A DNA stretch of 64,000 nt from Onchocerca lupi (Eukaryota > Nematoda > Chromadorea > Rhabditida > Onchocercidae), in the NCBI GenBank assembly GCA_028564675.1, contig JAOVVO010000341.1:1-64000 (forward strand), written 5' to 3'. Each line of letters starts with the position of its first letter. Position 1 is the stretch's first letter. Below the pieces are notes generated by a model that was given only the letters and a program-made list of their open reading frames with translations, was not told the DNA's origin and made no database searches. Positions 12,175 to 25,600 of the stretch are shown piece by piece. The position numbers were made by a program, and so were the translations under genes.

Positions 12175-14206
12175 TTTCTCGTAAATATAATTTCACCGAC
12201 GAATTTCGATCGTATCACCGTTTCGATTCAGTAATGTCAAAGATGCCGCTAAGGATATGAAGGGTTATTTTCTTGATGATTTATGGTGACAGCAGGCGGA
12301 GTCCAATAATATTCATCACGCCAATCAAATGTACCCCTTTATGTTCATCCAAACTACCGTATGCTTCTTTCTCTCAATGTATGTTATCCATTTCTTTTAA
12401 ACTTTGCGATATTAAAATTTATAAATTTAGAATTTGATAATGATGAAAGGGACAAACATCATCTTTTTATAAATAATTTCAATTTTTATTTTATCATTGT
12501 TTTTTTAGCCTTCCAATTCTTTCATTTTCATTTTTTTGCTTTTTATTATCTTATTGTAATGCTCACAATGAATGCCACTAATTAAGCTTTTCCAATGCAT
12601 AATGATATGATAAATTTCGGGATAATTTCAGGATAAAGTAATGAGAAGTTAGCTCGCTAAAATAAAAAATTCGAAATTCAGGTTACCATAATTTGTGAAT
12701 GATAATTGATGAATAATTAAAATAGCTGGCATAATAATTATCATTTGAAAGATTATGCTATCGACAGGAAAATATACTGCGCATTTATTAGTATTATTTT
12801 TTTATGATCATGGAAAAAAAAAAAAAAGAAAAACAAAACCTGCTCTAAACTACAAATTGTATTTTTAATTACATTATAATATTATATTGATGTCAACTAA
12901 ATCGATTTATTTTTATTTTTTCTTGCATTCTGCATTAGCAATATCAAAAAGGTTCTGACTAAAGATTAGATTTTATTCATGACAAAATTAGCATGCTTGA
13001 TGAAAGATTTCCCTTCGCTGTCTGGCTAGGAAATTTTTCAAACTGACTCAAACATGTCACTTGAATATTTCCAATTTTCTGTGAAAGAGAACTTCAACTA
13101 AGTCTGATGGGCAGGGAACAGGTCGGGTGGTTCATGTGTAGAAAGTTTGGGAAAGATAAATTGTTTGTCTGGTACTATTGTTGGTGTTTGTGGTGCTGGC
13201 GATTGTATTTTTGAAGTGGGCTGAGTTCTTTAACTCTGTTTTCGCTGTTTCTTCGTTGTCACGGCGACATTAAGTGGCGCATGCGTGTGTGGGTATAGGA
13301 GGTAATTTCAATTACTTCGGTTTTTTTTGCTGGTTCCATTAGGTCTGTGCATGATTTGTTTCACTGATGGGTGGTAGAACGAGTGACATTAGCGCACCGA
13401 GGTATTATCAGAGTTCTGATTAATGGAAATATATATTAAAATGATAACTGGTACCAAGACCCCTTTTTAGATAATCAAAATATTTTATACTACTCAATTC
13501 ATATTTATCGGTCTAATAATTTACTTAATTCTAGATCTAGAACTACACCATAGGTTGTATCTCGACTATTTTAATATTTTGTAGCGAACCAAACGATCAA
13601 TTTCTAACTGCTCACTGGAGCAATCCCCATGTTCAATCTTATTCAATGACTTAAAATAGAAATTTTTTTCAAAATTTTGTCTAGAAAAAATGAGAAAAAC
13701 TAGTCCAGGTATATGTAGAAAACTCGTGAATAATAATTGATCTTTATTTATCTCGACATCCTACAATGCTTACCCACTACGCAATAAAAGTTTCTGAAAT
13801 CATTACTGCCACTTTAAATCATTTTCAGTTTATATTTGAATTTAAAAAATTTCACTTTATCTTCCACAAACTTCATATTTTCCGATAATTCGAAAGTAAC
13901 TGCAAGCAGTTCATTGTCCTGTGAAAAAGAACGCACAGAAAATTGAAATAGCTGAAGTACAAAATGCATATGGACAATGTGATGACTGCAGAAACGATAA
14001 GATGTTCGAAGCAACAAAATTAAACTATTCACAAGTGCAAAGCAATAAATTTAAAACATTCAGGAGACTTTCCTATCTATTCCACAAACTTTGCAAAAAT
14101 CATACAGTCTATAGAGGAAATGCCAAAAAAACTATTTAAGCTACCTCGTACAGCTTCCAATACTTTTTAATGACTGTTTTATTGAAAATCTCAACCTTCG
14201 CTTCAT

Positions 14207-14267
<61 letters not shown>

Positions 14268-14759
14268 GTCATCTTTTAAAGTCAAATCTGAAATTAAAAT
14301 AAAGCACCGAAACAACTCATTAAACAAATTTGACTGTAAATTCAAAACAGTAGCTACAACCAGTAAAATGAAGCGCAAAACAAAGGAACTTAGAAATTCT
14401 GAAATATCACAAAATAGGAATGAATATTAGGCTGAGCACAACGAATTTGTCAGAAAAGATGGAGGAAAATTATAAATAAAAAAGAATGAGAATGACTGGT
14501 AACTGTTGATAAGTTACCACTGTTGCTGATCAGCACGCATCAGAAATTTTACACTTGATTTCGAAAAAAAATACTCAGATATGTAGAGATGACAAGTTAT
14601 AGATTGCGACTATTATTATGATTATTAATAAAATATAATACATATTAAATGATTTGATACATCAAAATACATCAGATGAGACAAAACGGAAATATTATGA
14701 ACGACAAATTAAGATACCGCCACAACAATTACATCAGTTAACTCGATAAATATAACAAA
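12175..14759. other. Upstream region of FEZF and 3' flank of ARF6
   Basis: No gene is seen. The portion 13080-13400 is clearly less AT-rich than its surroundings (runs such as 'cacggcgacattaagtggcg' and 'gcatgcgtgtgtggg'). It lies about 1 kb upstream of the FEZF start codon, so it could be promoter or enhancer DNA; that is inference from composition only. The apparent open frames at 13814-14430 are low-complexity or polylysine artefacts. Confidence 0.5.
14209..14263. repeat. 55-base uninterrupted poly(A) tract
   Basis: A pure run of A spans 14209-14263, much the longest homopolymer in the window apart from the T run at the left edge. No retroposed gene body is recognisable immediately 5' of it. 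Its exact length is likely uncertain in any assembly. Confidence 0.9.
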
Positions 14760-16352
14760 CTAAGGCTTACAATTTGATGACAGCCATGTAAGGCCTTCAT
14801 AAAGGCCATCACCGGTTGTAGCACAAGATGGCTGTACATACCAATTTCGATCCCTTATTCGCGTCAGACCCAATTTATCCTGTATTTCATGAGGCTTCAT
14901 TGCTGTAATGTAACAAAAATTTTGAATCACAGTGAATTTCTAACTGGAAATTTATACTATTCTAGAGAGATATGAAAATCACAAAAATAAGGGGATTCTT
15001 TTCACTCCCTCGATTTAAGAATTTTTAGGTAATCATGAGAACATGGAACATGAGCATAACGACCTCGATGTCACCAAAATGCTATGTAGATTGAGCATAG
15101 AAATCTAAACATTATCTATCATGCGCCAGATTATCATTGTTCTACATTTTCGGAAATACTAGAGACTGCGATCAAAATAGTGTCTTATTTCTATGAAGAA
15201 AAAAATTACAAACAGCGTGTTGTTTTAAAAGTTCATCAGTATTTTATTTACGATGACATATTTATCCTACAGCATTTTGGATAGTATTGAATCAGGAACT
15301 ACTGCATATCATCATTGGATAAGTCTGCGAAATCTATGTCACTACATGAAATGTACTTCCAAAATCAGACAAACAAGATTGACTTTTACCTTCTGAAAGA
15401 TCCTGTTTGTTGGCGAAAACAAGAATGATAGCATCTCTCATTTCACGATCGTTGATGATTCGATGTAATTCCTGCCTTGCTTCATCTACTCTTTCTCGAT
15501 CGGCAGCGTCAATTACAAATATTAAGGCTTGCGTACCTGTATAATAATGTCTCCAAAGAGGTCTTATTTTGTCTTGACCACCAACATCCTGCAAGTCCAA
15601 TTCTTAAAAGGGAAATATGGAATGAAAAGGAAGACGAAAAAATTTTATGAACATTATGTGACAAAATACTGTTATCTGCAACAATTTTCCAAAGTTATTT
15701 ATAAAGTACGGACGGTTTCGTGAATTTAGGAAAGTAATCTACATCAACAACTCCACTAATACATAAAAAATATTATCGTAGAAGATTCATATATTTAAAT
15801 TAGCGATCTGTGTTCTTAAGGAGATGGAAAAAGTTCATTTTTCAGTATCCACAGCAACCGAGAGATTAAAAAACAAAGATGAATAATTGAAAAAAAAAAA
15901 AAAAAAAAGAAACCGACAGAAGTGAAAATGTAAGAAAAAAAAAATGCTTTTCTTGAACTTAAGAAAGCTCACCCAAACATTAAATTTAATGTTTTTGTAA
16001 GTTACTGTCTCAACATTGAAACCAACAGTGGGGATCGTTGTTACTGACTGTCCCAATTTCAACTTATATAATATAGCTGAAAAAAAAAAAGTATCTGATT
16101 GAAACACCAACTGATCTGGTACATTATTACTTGATCTCAAATTTAGGGCACAATAATTAAGCTGAACTAATGGATACTACCAAAATCCAGATCTATATTT
16201 TAGTGAAAAATAAATTTCGACAAAATTTCAATAAAGTCCATTCAACTTCGAAAAATCTGACAAAGCTTACTTGTCTTACCCGCAGCATCCAAGCCAAGCA
16301 TCAGTATTCGCATTTCTCGTTTGCCAAATATTTTTGACAATAACTTTCCCAT
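14760..16352 (-). CDS. arf-6: ADP-ribosylation factor 6 (small GTPase, 4 exons)
   Basis: Exons in coding order: 16352-16271, 16076-15973, 15588-15390, 14902-14760. They total 528 bases, giving 175 residues, exactly the length of ARF6. The N-terminus MGKLLSKIFGKREMRILMLG has the Gly2 myristoylation site and amphipathic helix. The P-loop is GLDAAGKT, switch 1 includes TIPTVGFNVETV, switch 2 is WDVGGQDKIRPLW, the guanine-specificity motif is NKQD and the SCA-like motif is PSCATTGDG. QSVTTIPTVGFNVETVTYKN is ARF6-like rather than ARF1-like. ARF6 cycles between plasma membrane and endosomes, controlling endocytic recycling, PIP5-kinase and cortical actin. The P-loop codons are split by intron 1 (after AAG ACA A). 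No expected residue is missing. A candidate exchange factor (IQSEC type) lies about 27 kb away in the same window. Confidence 0.97.
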
Positions 16353-19300
16353 GATTCAAGCGAAAAGAAATATAGGAGAAGACTCTCCTGCTAGGTATCA
16401 CAATATGATAGATGGTGCCACTGTACTGATGATTTCGATTCTTAAGAACGTTACACAAAGGAATTCAAAAATCATTCTTTGATTATAATGACATGGAAAC
16501 GTTCTGTGTAAGGAAATAGCACAAGTGATGAATCAATATCGCTCAAGCAATCAACTGTCCGATACGATGACTGTTGCAACAAAGACGATGAATATACGAT
16601 TTTATAAAACCTAAAATCACACAGCTTTTGTCGAAAATAAATGGATAATTCCATAAGAACCAAAAATTATAATAAACACATTACGCTTGGCAGGAAAGAA
16701 ATATGTCAATTTTTCAGAGTGATATAAAAACAGGAAGGATTCAGCAATGTAAAATACAACAATGGTCAGCTAAATTTAAAGAACAAGTACCGACGACTAA
16801 AATCATTCCTGAATACTGACACATAATAGCACCTGGCTAGCTAGAATCTCATCCACCTTAGGATGAAATCCGGATGGTCCCACAAGTCATATCGTTACTA
16901 TTAACGAGTATTTACAGACTCGAAGAAAAATCAAAAAATTGAATTCAGCCAAGACATTTCTTTCCTAATCCTAAAATAAATGGAGACTAAAGAAGAAGAA
17001 AAAAATTTTAAGAAAGTAGGGTGCACCTGAAAAAATGCGAAATTCAAACGGAGGTAACCATCACTTATTTTAAGAATTGGTTTATGTAAAAAATAATCCT
17101 CTTCTCCTTGTTTTTTCTCTTTCCCCTTCCCTTTCTTTGTCATTTCGTGTTTCTTCTTTCTATTCTAAAATGTTAACTAAATTTCAGGCCATTTGATTAA
17201 TGAGCTTTCATGTTACAAATAATGAAGAGAAGTTAAAACAATCATAACATGCAACAATAAGCATCGAGAATCGGGAATTAGTGGGACTGAAAATTCGAAA
17301 CAGTCAATGCAATTCTTTTGAAATTAAAAAACTTCATTCATTTCCTGATCTTTTAACAAATGATATACCAATATAGCAAGTTAATGATTTGTCATTACAA
17401 TAGATTGGAATTAAAGTTAAGAAAATATTCCTCACTAATGCCTCTGTTCTCTCAGTGCAAAAACGACGAGAAATCTGAAGCTTCTCGGCATTATGTCTAA
17501 AGCATACTACTTTAATTAGCAAAAACTCTGCAAAAAATCACCTACGCCACTAATTTACAAAGGTTACAAAGGTTACAGGAAGCTAATGGGCCACATTTAT
17601 TCGCCATTCATACCGCTATGCAATTCCAGATACCAAAGCAATTTTAAAACGCAGTCTTCTTGTTATCTTCTTCCCTGGAATTATCCGTTTGGAATTTTGG
17701 AATTTTTCCCTGATGTTAAGTTTCAGTACTCCGATTTTGGATTATTCATAGTTAAAATGACATAAATTTGAAATAAAGCAGCAGCTTTCGGTACATCAAT
17801 CCAATATCTCAATTTATAATTTCCCACCATAGAATAACAGCATAAGCAAATTAGTAATTCTCAAAGAATACAGTTCGCATCCGATATGCTTCGTTTGAGT
17901 AACCCTATCAATCCCAGCTGATATCTTAATCAAAAATGAGAAAAAGTAGTAGCGAATCCGAACCATAGGATGAGATGCAAAAAACGTCAGTTAGAAATAT
18001 CCCGTTATCAATAATCCAGTATGATCTCTAAAGACGGGGATTTCTGGATAACTTTGACTTATCTGATTTTCTCTGAAAATCAGCCTTTAACAATTAAACT
18101 TGCAATTGCAATTTGACTTAGACAGGATTTGTCGCAAACTCCAAACTATAAATCCAAACAGACAAGAAGTATTCTTTTCCCTTCTCTTCATTCAAAATTC
18201 TACCTAACAACCGGTTCTTTATTATCATCAAGGAATGCTCCAATCAACTCACCATCAAATTCTGGGTCTAAAAACTAGCAAAACCTTTCCTCCTCTTCGA
18301 TCTCGTTCTAATAACACACAATTTGCATACCACATCCATGAAAACAAGTACGACTGATAAACGTTCAATAAGAATGCTATATTTGCACGTAACTTCTATC
18401 CCGTATTAAGAAATCAATCTCCGAAAAGGAATTATCGCCATTATCAGCTGGTGTGATATCATCGAAAGGGAACAACGGGTTTCGGTTCCCAAGGTTACTA
18501 AATGCACTGAAAATGATAGCTCAAATTGATGCACTGCGATTGATATAACACTGTCAAAAAATAGACGGATGTCTATCCTAAAGACATAGGTCCATCGAAA
18601 AGGGATACTGCATTAATATTTCGCGGCTTTTGTAACTTTTAATTTCGAATAACTCCTACATTAATATAACAATTACCTTACATTTTGAGAATATTGTAAT
18701 AATTACAAGGTAGCAAAATGCACAACCTAAAACATACAATAATGAAGAACTATTGCAAAAGCAACCAAAATAACTATTCAATCATTGTTATTAAAAACAA
18801 TTTTACGATGCTAAAACAGTAATTTCTGGTTTTAAACCAACAAGCAATCTATCTTATTTGCATAAATCATGGACCTTCAAACAAGAAATAAATTATCACA
18901 CGTCTTTGCCCTTAGCTTTTACTTCATTTCCATGCAGAAGAGTAAGATCTGCGACATATCTCTCAATCCCTGGATTTCCCTTTTTTCGAAACATTACAAT
19001 ACATAATTCATTTAGATTAAGACAATCCAAAACTAATAATGTTGCATCGCAATGGAACAAAAACTGTCCTCCTATACAGGACGATACGATATAGCAAACA
19101 AACATGTTCTAAACAAAAATCTTAGTGAATCACAATCAAATAAATATATAGAATTTAAGGACTGAGAAGACAAGCTTTTGGATGTCGAAACATCACAGGC
19201 ACAAGATGATCTATACATAATATTGAAATTAAATTGCGAGCGTTGTGCACATCATTTCGGATCACAAGCATGAAACAATAACAATTCGTTTCAGAGACGA

Positions 19301-19663
19301 CTCATGCTGAAAAAAGATCAAAGATCGACTGAATTATTCAGTAATAAAAAATGTTTTCGTTCAAACAGTGATACATTTGCATTTCAAACTATCATACATT
19401 ATTTGACCATAGATAAATTCAATTCTCATCATTTTAAATTAAAACCAACTGCCCATCTTATATCAACTCTCTACGAATTACTTCTGGTGCTTACATATTA
19501 CAACACTGTATCCGCATGCTTCCAAATATATATATAAAAATATGACAAGAGTCAAACGGTAAGAAATCTCAATTAATCCAATTCACAACACCATTGAATC
19601 TTTTAGAAGTATAAATAAATCCAAAGCATATAAGTTCAACCACACCAATTAAAAATGTCGCAA
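16353..19663. other. Intergenic spacer between ARF6 start and myosin XVIII end
   Basis: About 3.3 kb upstream of ARF6 and downstream of the myosin stop codon; both genes run leftward. No coding frame with splice partners was found. The ARF6 promoter should lie in the right-hand side of ATG 16352, but I see no specific element. Confidence 0.55.
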
Positions 19664-22600
19664 TTACTGATCATACCCTGTAAGTGATCCATTTTGGATC
19701 GAGAACAGATCCTCATCATCAGAAGCATCTTCTTTGTCGCTTATATCTTTGCTTAGTGCTTTCCTCAAATCATCAATGCGCTTTTCAGCGCACTGCAAAT
19801 CTTTAATCAAAGTTTGTTTTTCCAGTTCCATTTTCTCGCGTTCCAAAGCCTTAGAAATTCATTTTGAGAAAACCTTTTTTCTAAATTCTCAGTAACCAAA
19901 AAAAAAAAAGAAAAAACATTTTTTTTAATGTTCAAAGTACTGCATGTAAAAGTAAACTAAATCAAGCTATGTTTCTCATTTGAACCAAACTGAGAATAAA
20001 TCAATTAATTTCACGTGAAATATTCCAGATTAAATTAATTCCATAAGAAGACTTAATATGTCAATGAACAGATTCAAATAAGTAATTTATAAACAGCAGT
20101 TTAAATTATCTACATGGTTGAGATTCACGATATAAATCCTGTCCAAACCACTTCTCAATTTATATCTAAGAAATAACAAGTTCGCTGCTTCATATGTTCA
20201 AAAACCAATATCAAACTTACAACTTGTTTGCATTTATGAACAAGATCCATTTCTCTCTTACGTAGATCTTCTAACTGCTCCTGCAGAATACTTATGTCTT
20301 TGAGTGTTTTGCGATTTATGTTAAGATCTTTTTCACGTAAGTTATTCAGTTCCTGAATTTGATCTTTCAATGATTCCACTTCATCCTTTGTTTTTACCAT
20401 CAAGGCCTGTAAAATTAGGCTTTTAACTGGAATTCACTGGATATTTCAGTGCATTCAAATAAATAATTAGTATTGTACGTGGCAATCTGAAGTAAATAGC
20501 CGAGGACAGACAAGCCAACGATAACTACAGCCGATAATTTTGAAAGCCTCTGCAATTAATCCAATATGATGGGGCAAACCAAATCATTCCGAATTTTTCT
20601 GTCGAAGAATAATGTGTAGTATTTTGCTACTTCACCTCAAGTCTAAGTTTCTGTGAGATTTCCAATTCCAGCTTTGTTTCCAGATCACGTATTCTCTGCT
20701 CAGCTAATAACAATTTATGTTTCTCAACTGAATGTTGTTGATGATATTCCAAAGCTGACGAAACATCATTTAGTTGTTCACGTAATTTCTCCTTGTCTTT
20801 CTCCATATCGGCCATCTGCAATCCATTCTCACAATGGTAATATTCCAGAAATAACGAATTTTGTTTGTGTTTTTTTTTTCAGCGGTCCAAAATAAGTTAA
20901 TTAATTGCTGAAGAGTTGATCACTGAACTATCAAGAAAAATTCTTAAATAATTGTTAAAAAACAACCATTAATGCCAAAAAAGTAAGCAAACAATTATTC
21001 AATGAATATTCAAACCTGTTCAAATTGGTCAGCAATTTTGATCGAATCAACTGCACTTTGTTGTACAGCTGCTTTGTATTTTTTGAGCAAACTTCGTACC
21101 TGCTCATCCTGTTCTTCAACAAGCGCTAATGCACTACTTTTCTCTTTGAAAAGTACTAATGCCCGATCTTCTGCAGAATTTTTTGCTGTCAAAGCAGCTT
21201 CCAACTATAATATGAAAATAAATATTACATTAGTTATTTTCGATAAGCTGACATTACTGAAAATTATAGTATTTCAGCGTCAAGGAGGAAGGAAGGGGGA
21301 AAGAAGGAAGAAGAAATCGAATTTCTATAGGAAAATTTGAATAAAAATTACAAAATGTAGTGAATAACAAGAAAATGGTTCGTGATTCATCAAAATTAGC
21401 ACCTTCGAAAAAAAAAGAGAAAAAAGAAATGGGAAAGCTTTTTCGCTTGCCTGAGCTCTAACTTCAGTAAGTTCACTTTCCAAAGAATGACGTCCTCGAA
21501 GTGCACTTAATTTTGCAGCTTCAGCATCCATTAACTGCTCTTGCAATTGACAAATCACTGACTGGTTTAAAGGATTTTCTCGTTCGCGAGCCAAAACTCG
21601 CTGCGTATCCCGCAAGAGAGCTAAAGCTTTCCTCAGATCACGCTTATAATGACTTGATGAAGCTTCGAAGCTGAAAGTGAAAAAAGAAATAGAGATATCA
21701 CTGGATGTAAAAAAAAAAAAAAAAAAAAAAAAAAGATATCGAGATGCATCAAGAATATAAATAAAATGGATTTAAACTATAATTTACCTAACACTATAGT
21801 TATCAATGTCACGAGCACGTCCCTCCAACATACGATTCTGCTTTACGAGTGATGAATTAGTGTCTTGTAAATCTGCTACCTGCTCCTCAAAGGCTCGAAG
21901 CTAAAAGGAAAAGAATTACAGGATATTTTTCCTTTAAACAATCATCGCCAGAAATTAATGAAACCAAAACCTTACTCGTCTCTGATACTGCGATCTCAAT
22001 TCGTCAATTTCATTATCCTTAGCTTCCAAATCACGCAAACGTTCTGTTCGGCTTCGCTCTGCTGCCATTTCCAACCTCGTTATTGTTTGCTCCAATTGTT
22101 TCATTCCATCCGTTAATTCATTGAGCTCTTCCTCCTTCAAGACAAACAACAATGCTAATCTATAAGAAAGTTTAAGGCTTGACATAATGCACAGTTTTCA
22201 GATATCTTACCTGTTCAGCACACTTCATCTCTAGAGAATGTTTCGCCTTATGCAATGAACTAAATTCACTTTCTATAGAGTCTTCCTTAACTTCGCTCAG
22301 TTCTTCCAACTCTTTTCGCAGCTTTGCGACACTCTGACGTAGCTCGCCATTCTCAGCCTTCAAATTCTGAAAAATGAATAACTAGGAGAAAAATAATGGC
22401 GGTTTTCAAGTTTGTAGGAAAAATTCGACGGAAGAAATGAAATGGAAAGCATAGTGTGAGACGAAGAATGAAGATCCAAAAGGGATTTTAAAAAAGTGGA
22501 AAATCCCCTGTAAATTGAAATTTTTAACCGATGAAAGCCAAATTCAAAAAAACATCAAAAAATATGACCTTTAATGAATTTTTTCTGACAAAGTATATAA

Positions 22601-25600
22601 GGAGTTTATACCTGCAATTCTGTAAATCGTCTTTCACTGTTATTGATTGCTTCTTCTCGTTCATGTTCGGCTTTAATTCGCTCTTTTCTTTCCTTCTCGC
22701 TATTGTCTTTCATAGCTTTCAAATCTACATCAAAACTGAAAAATTTCGTACCGGTTGCCAAAAAAAAAAAGAAAAAAAAAAAGGCAAAACGACACACTTT
22801 TCACACAAAACAAACTCACATTCAGAATATTCATTAACAGTATACCATGCACATACTTCTTGTATTTCTTTTCTAGTGCATCGTTCTTTGCCCTCAGATC
22901 TTTTAGTTCATTTTCAACATCCTTTAATTGTTGCACTGCTTTCTGAGCTCTTAAACGTTGCACTGAATCACTTTCCTTCAAAGTTGCAACTTCTTTCTGC
23001 AGTTCTATTGTCTGAAAAAAAAGGAAAGCATTTAGCAAAAAAAACATCTTTTTTTAAAAACTGTTTAGAATTGTAAAACTCACTGAAAAATCACTAGTAA
23101 GCAGTCCGGATAGATAATGTATAGATAATATATCAACCAAATAAAATGAGAATCAAATAATTAACCTTAGCATCTACGTACACACTCTGATCGAGACGTG
23201 AATGAGATGAACATGATGAAGACATACGTGAATCTTCTTTTGAATCTAAAAATTTAGAGCTTCGGATTCCGAATTTTTTGAAACACGTCTTTTTCAAATT
23301 TACTATAAGTGAAAAATATATGGCTCACCGTGAAAACGCTGTTGTAGTACTAGTATTTGCTTCTCAGTCTGAAGACGATGTTCTACTTCTCGTTCTAGCG
23401 CATCATTCATCGACTGCGCATTTCCACGCTCAACAGCTAACATCTGTTCTAGTTCCACAATACGTGCTTCCAGGCGGTTTTTTGCTACCCGCAACTCTTG
23501 GATTTTATTTTCTTTTTCATCCAATTTCTGCTCCCATTCACGATTTTCACGATCACTTCTAAAAAATTTGAATTCTTTCACGATGTTCACTGCTGAAGAC
23601 ACCAAATTTACTTTTCTTTGAGAACCATTAAGCAATTTAATTAAAAAATGAAAGACCTTGTTGCTGCCAAAAGTGGCGACACGCGAATGTAAAGACGCCA
23701 CCAAGGCCATTCACGCACTTTTCCATAAGCACGACCATTCCTTTGTATGCAACGTATCGCAATTTCTTGCACACGCCGTTTAGCTAACCATTTCATAGCC
23801 AGATATTTGCGACAGATTTGTTGGAAGTGTTCAATAAGACCACTCAAACAAAATTCACGACGTTCCTCCAATTCATCCAATAAATCGCTACGTAGAAGAA
23901 CCTGATACATTCACTGCTTATCTGATATGTTAAATTTTTTACTGACATAGTCACAAGCTAATGTCTTCACTGGTATCAGCTAAAACAGTCATCAATTCAT
24001 CTCTTACATCAGTTAATAGTGTTAAAGAAAAAGTATACAGATTAGTTTGTGTATACTGTCAAAGTACCAATGTTAGCACAAAAATTCTGCTAAAATCTTT
24101 AATTACCTGGCTTAAGCCCAATCGATATCGATGCGAAAATGCACCTAGTTCTTCCAATATTTTACCAGAGATAGCTCGATCATCCATATATTCGCTTGAA
24201 ATATTCTGCTCCTTCAGCAGGCACTGGAAACGACATCGAAAATATTTGTAAGGGATTTGTTCCGGAAAACCTGGAAATAAGAAAAATAACAACATTAAAG
24301 TCATCTCTACATTAAATATAATTTCTTTATTTTAGTTTCAGAGTCAAATTTTGATAAACCGGTGAAAAGCTTTCTACAAAGTCGCCAAATTTAAAGAAAA
24401 TTAGAGAGCAAAGTATTTAAGGAAAAAGATGAAGAGGTTCATAAATGATAAAAAAAATCATCCTATATTAATGAAATATTTAAACATTCTAAGTACGAAC
24501 ATATCATAATATACCCTGGCTTGCAGCACGAGCTGAATTCACTAACGAGAAACAGCGCAGCTGATTTCGGACATACTGTATATTCAGAAGCTCATCAGGC
24601 CGCATATGCATATCAACTGCAGATAATGGTCGCATACAATGTACAAAATGAAGACCGGTGGTTCTTTTGATACATGACGCGATATAATCCTGTAATCCAT
24701 TTAAATATATTTTCATTCACACGTATTAGGTAATCCCTTTTTCGATTAATTGACCTTGTAGCATATTTTACTCGAAAATAAAGAAAATAAGTACTGACGT
24801 GACAACTGGTTACCGAAGAAGCATTAAATACAAATCTTTTAAAACTTATCAGAAAAATTAGGTCTAAATTAAAATCAGTAAATATGAAATAAGATTGGTG
24901 AAAAAAATACCAGCTGAAAACAAAAATCAGCAAAAAATCCAGAAATCACACGCATACCAGCAGCATCAAGCTTAATTGTTTGCGTTGCTTTCCGCATTTT
25001 CAATGTTGTATTGTCAGCCATAGGGCTAACAATCGATGAAAACATAGTTGCAACTGTTAAGCTAAATAAAGATGATATTTGCATATATACACGTAAAATC
25101 AAACGGATCCGAACGAACGAGTCCCCCGGTCTTTCAATGTTTATCTTCTAGACATAATTTCGGCTCATGGAATTCTCTGAAGTGAATCAAAAATACAGTT
25201 CAGAATTACTTTCTGAACACCAAAAATATAAAGAAAAATTAACTTGGGTAAATATCGTTATGACTAATGTAGGCTTCATCATCATTTTTTTTTTTGTTTT
25301 CCAAATCCTTTACTCATACTTCTCTGTTTCAATAATGAATATGAGTTCCATTTACTGTTCTAGTTTTGCAATATTCAAACGAATACTTACTTATTCGAAC
25401 TGCACAGTAGAGAAGTAAGGGAGGAATCGGTATAATCAGACTGGGCAGCTTTTACCCAGCCTTGAACATTATATGTAACAGAACTGCTACCAAGGCCGTG
25501 CCGTAGTACGAATGTTAGCGGATTTGTACCTCGACGAATCAAGTCTAAAAAAGGAAAAAAAAATTATTAATACCGTTTTTAACGCTCAAGAAATGAAACT

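Noticed and set aside
14136..14430. Polylysine/polyphenylalanine open frames on both strands
   Set aside because: They are translations of the 55-base A run; no flanking coding signal.
21325..21450. Read-through extension of myosin exon 26 (QASEKAFPFLFSLFFSK)
   Set aside because: A Phe/Leu-rich block would break the coiled coil; a GC donor at CAG|GCAAGC gives a clean heptad-compatible junction.
22531..23076. 181-codon open frame on the plus strand
   Set aside because: It lies antisense to myosin exons 23011-22857 and 22735-22612 and their introns, is low complexity, and has no domain. It is a shadow of the real gene.
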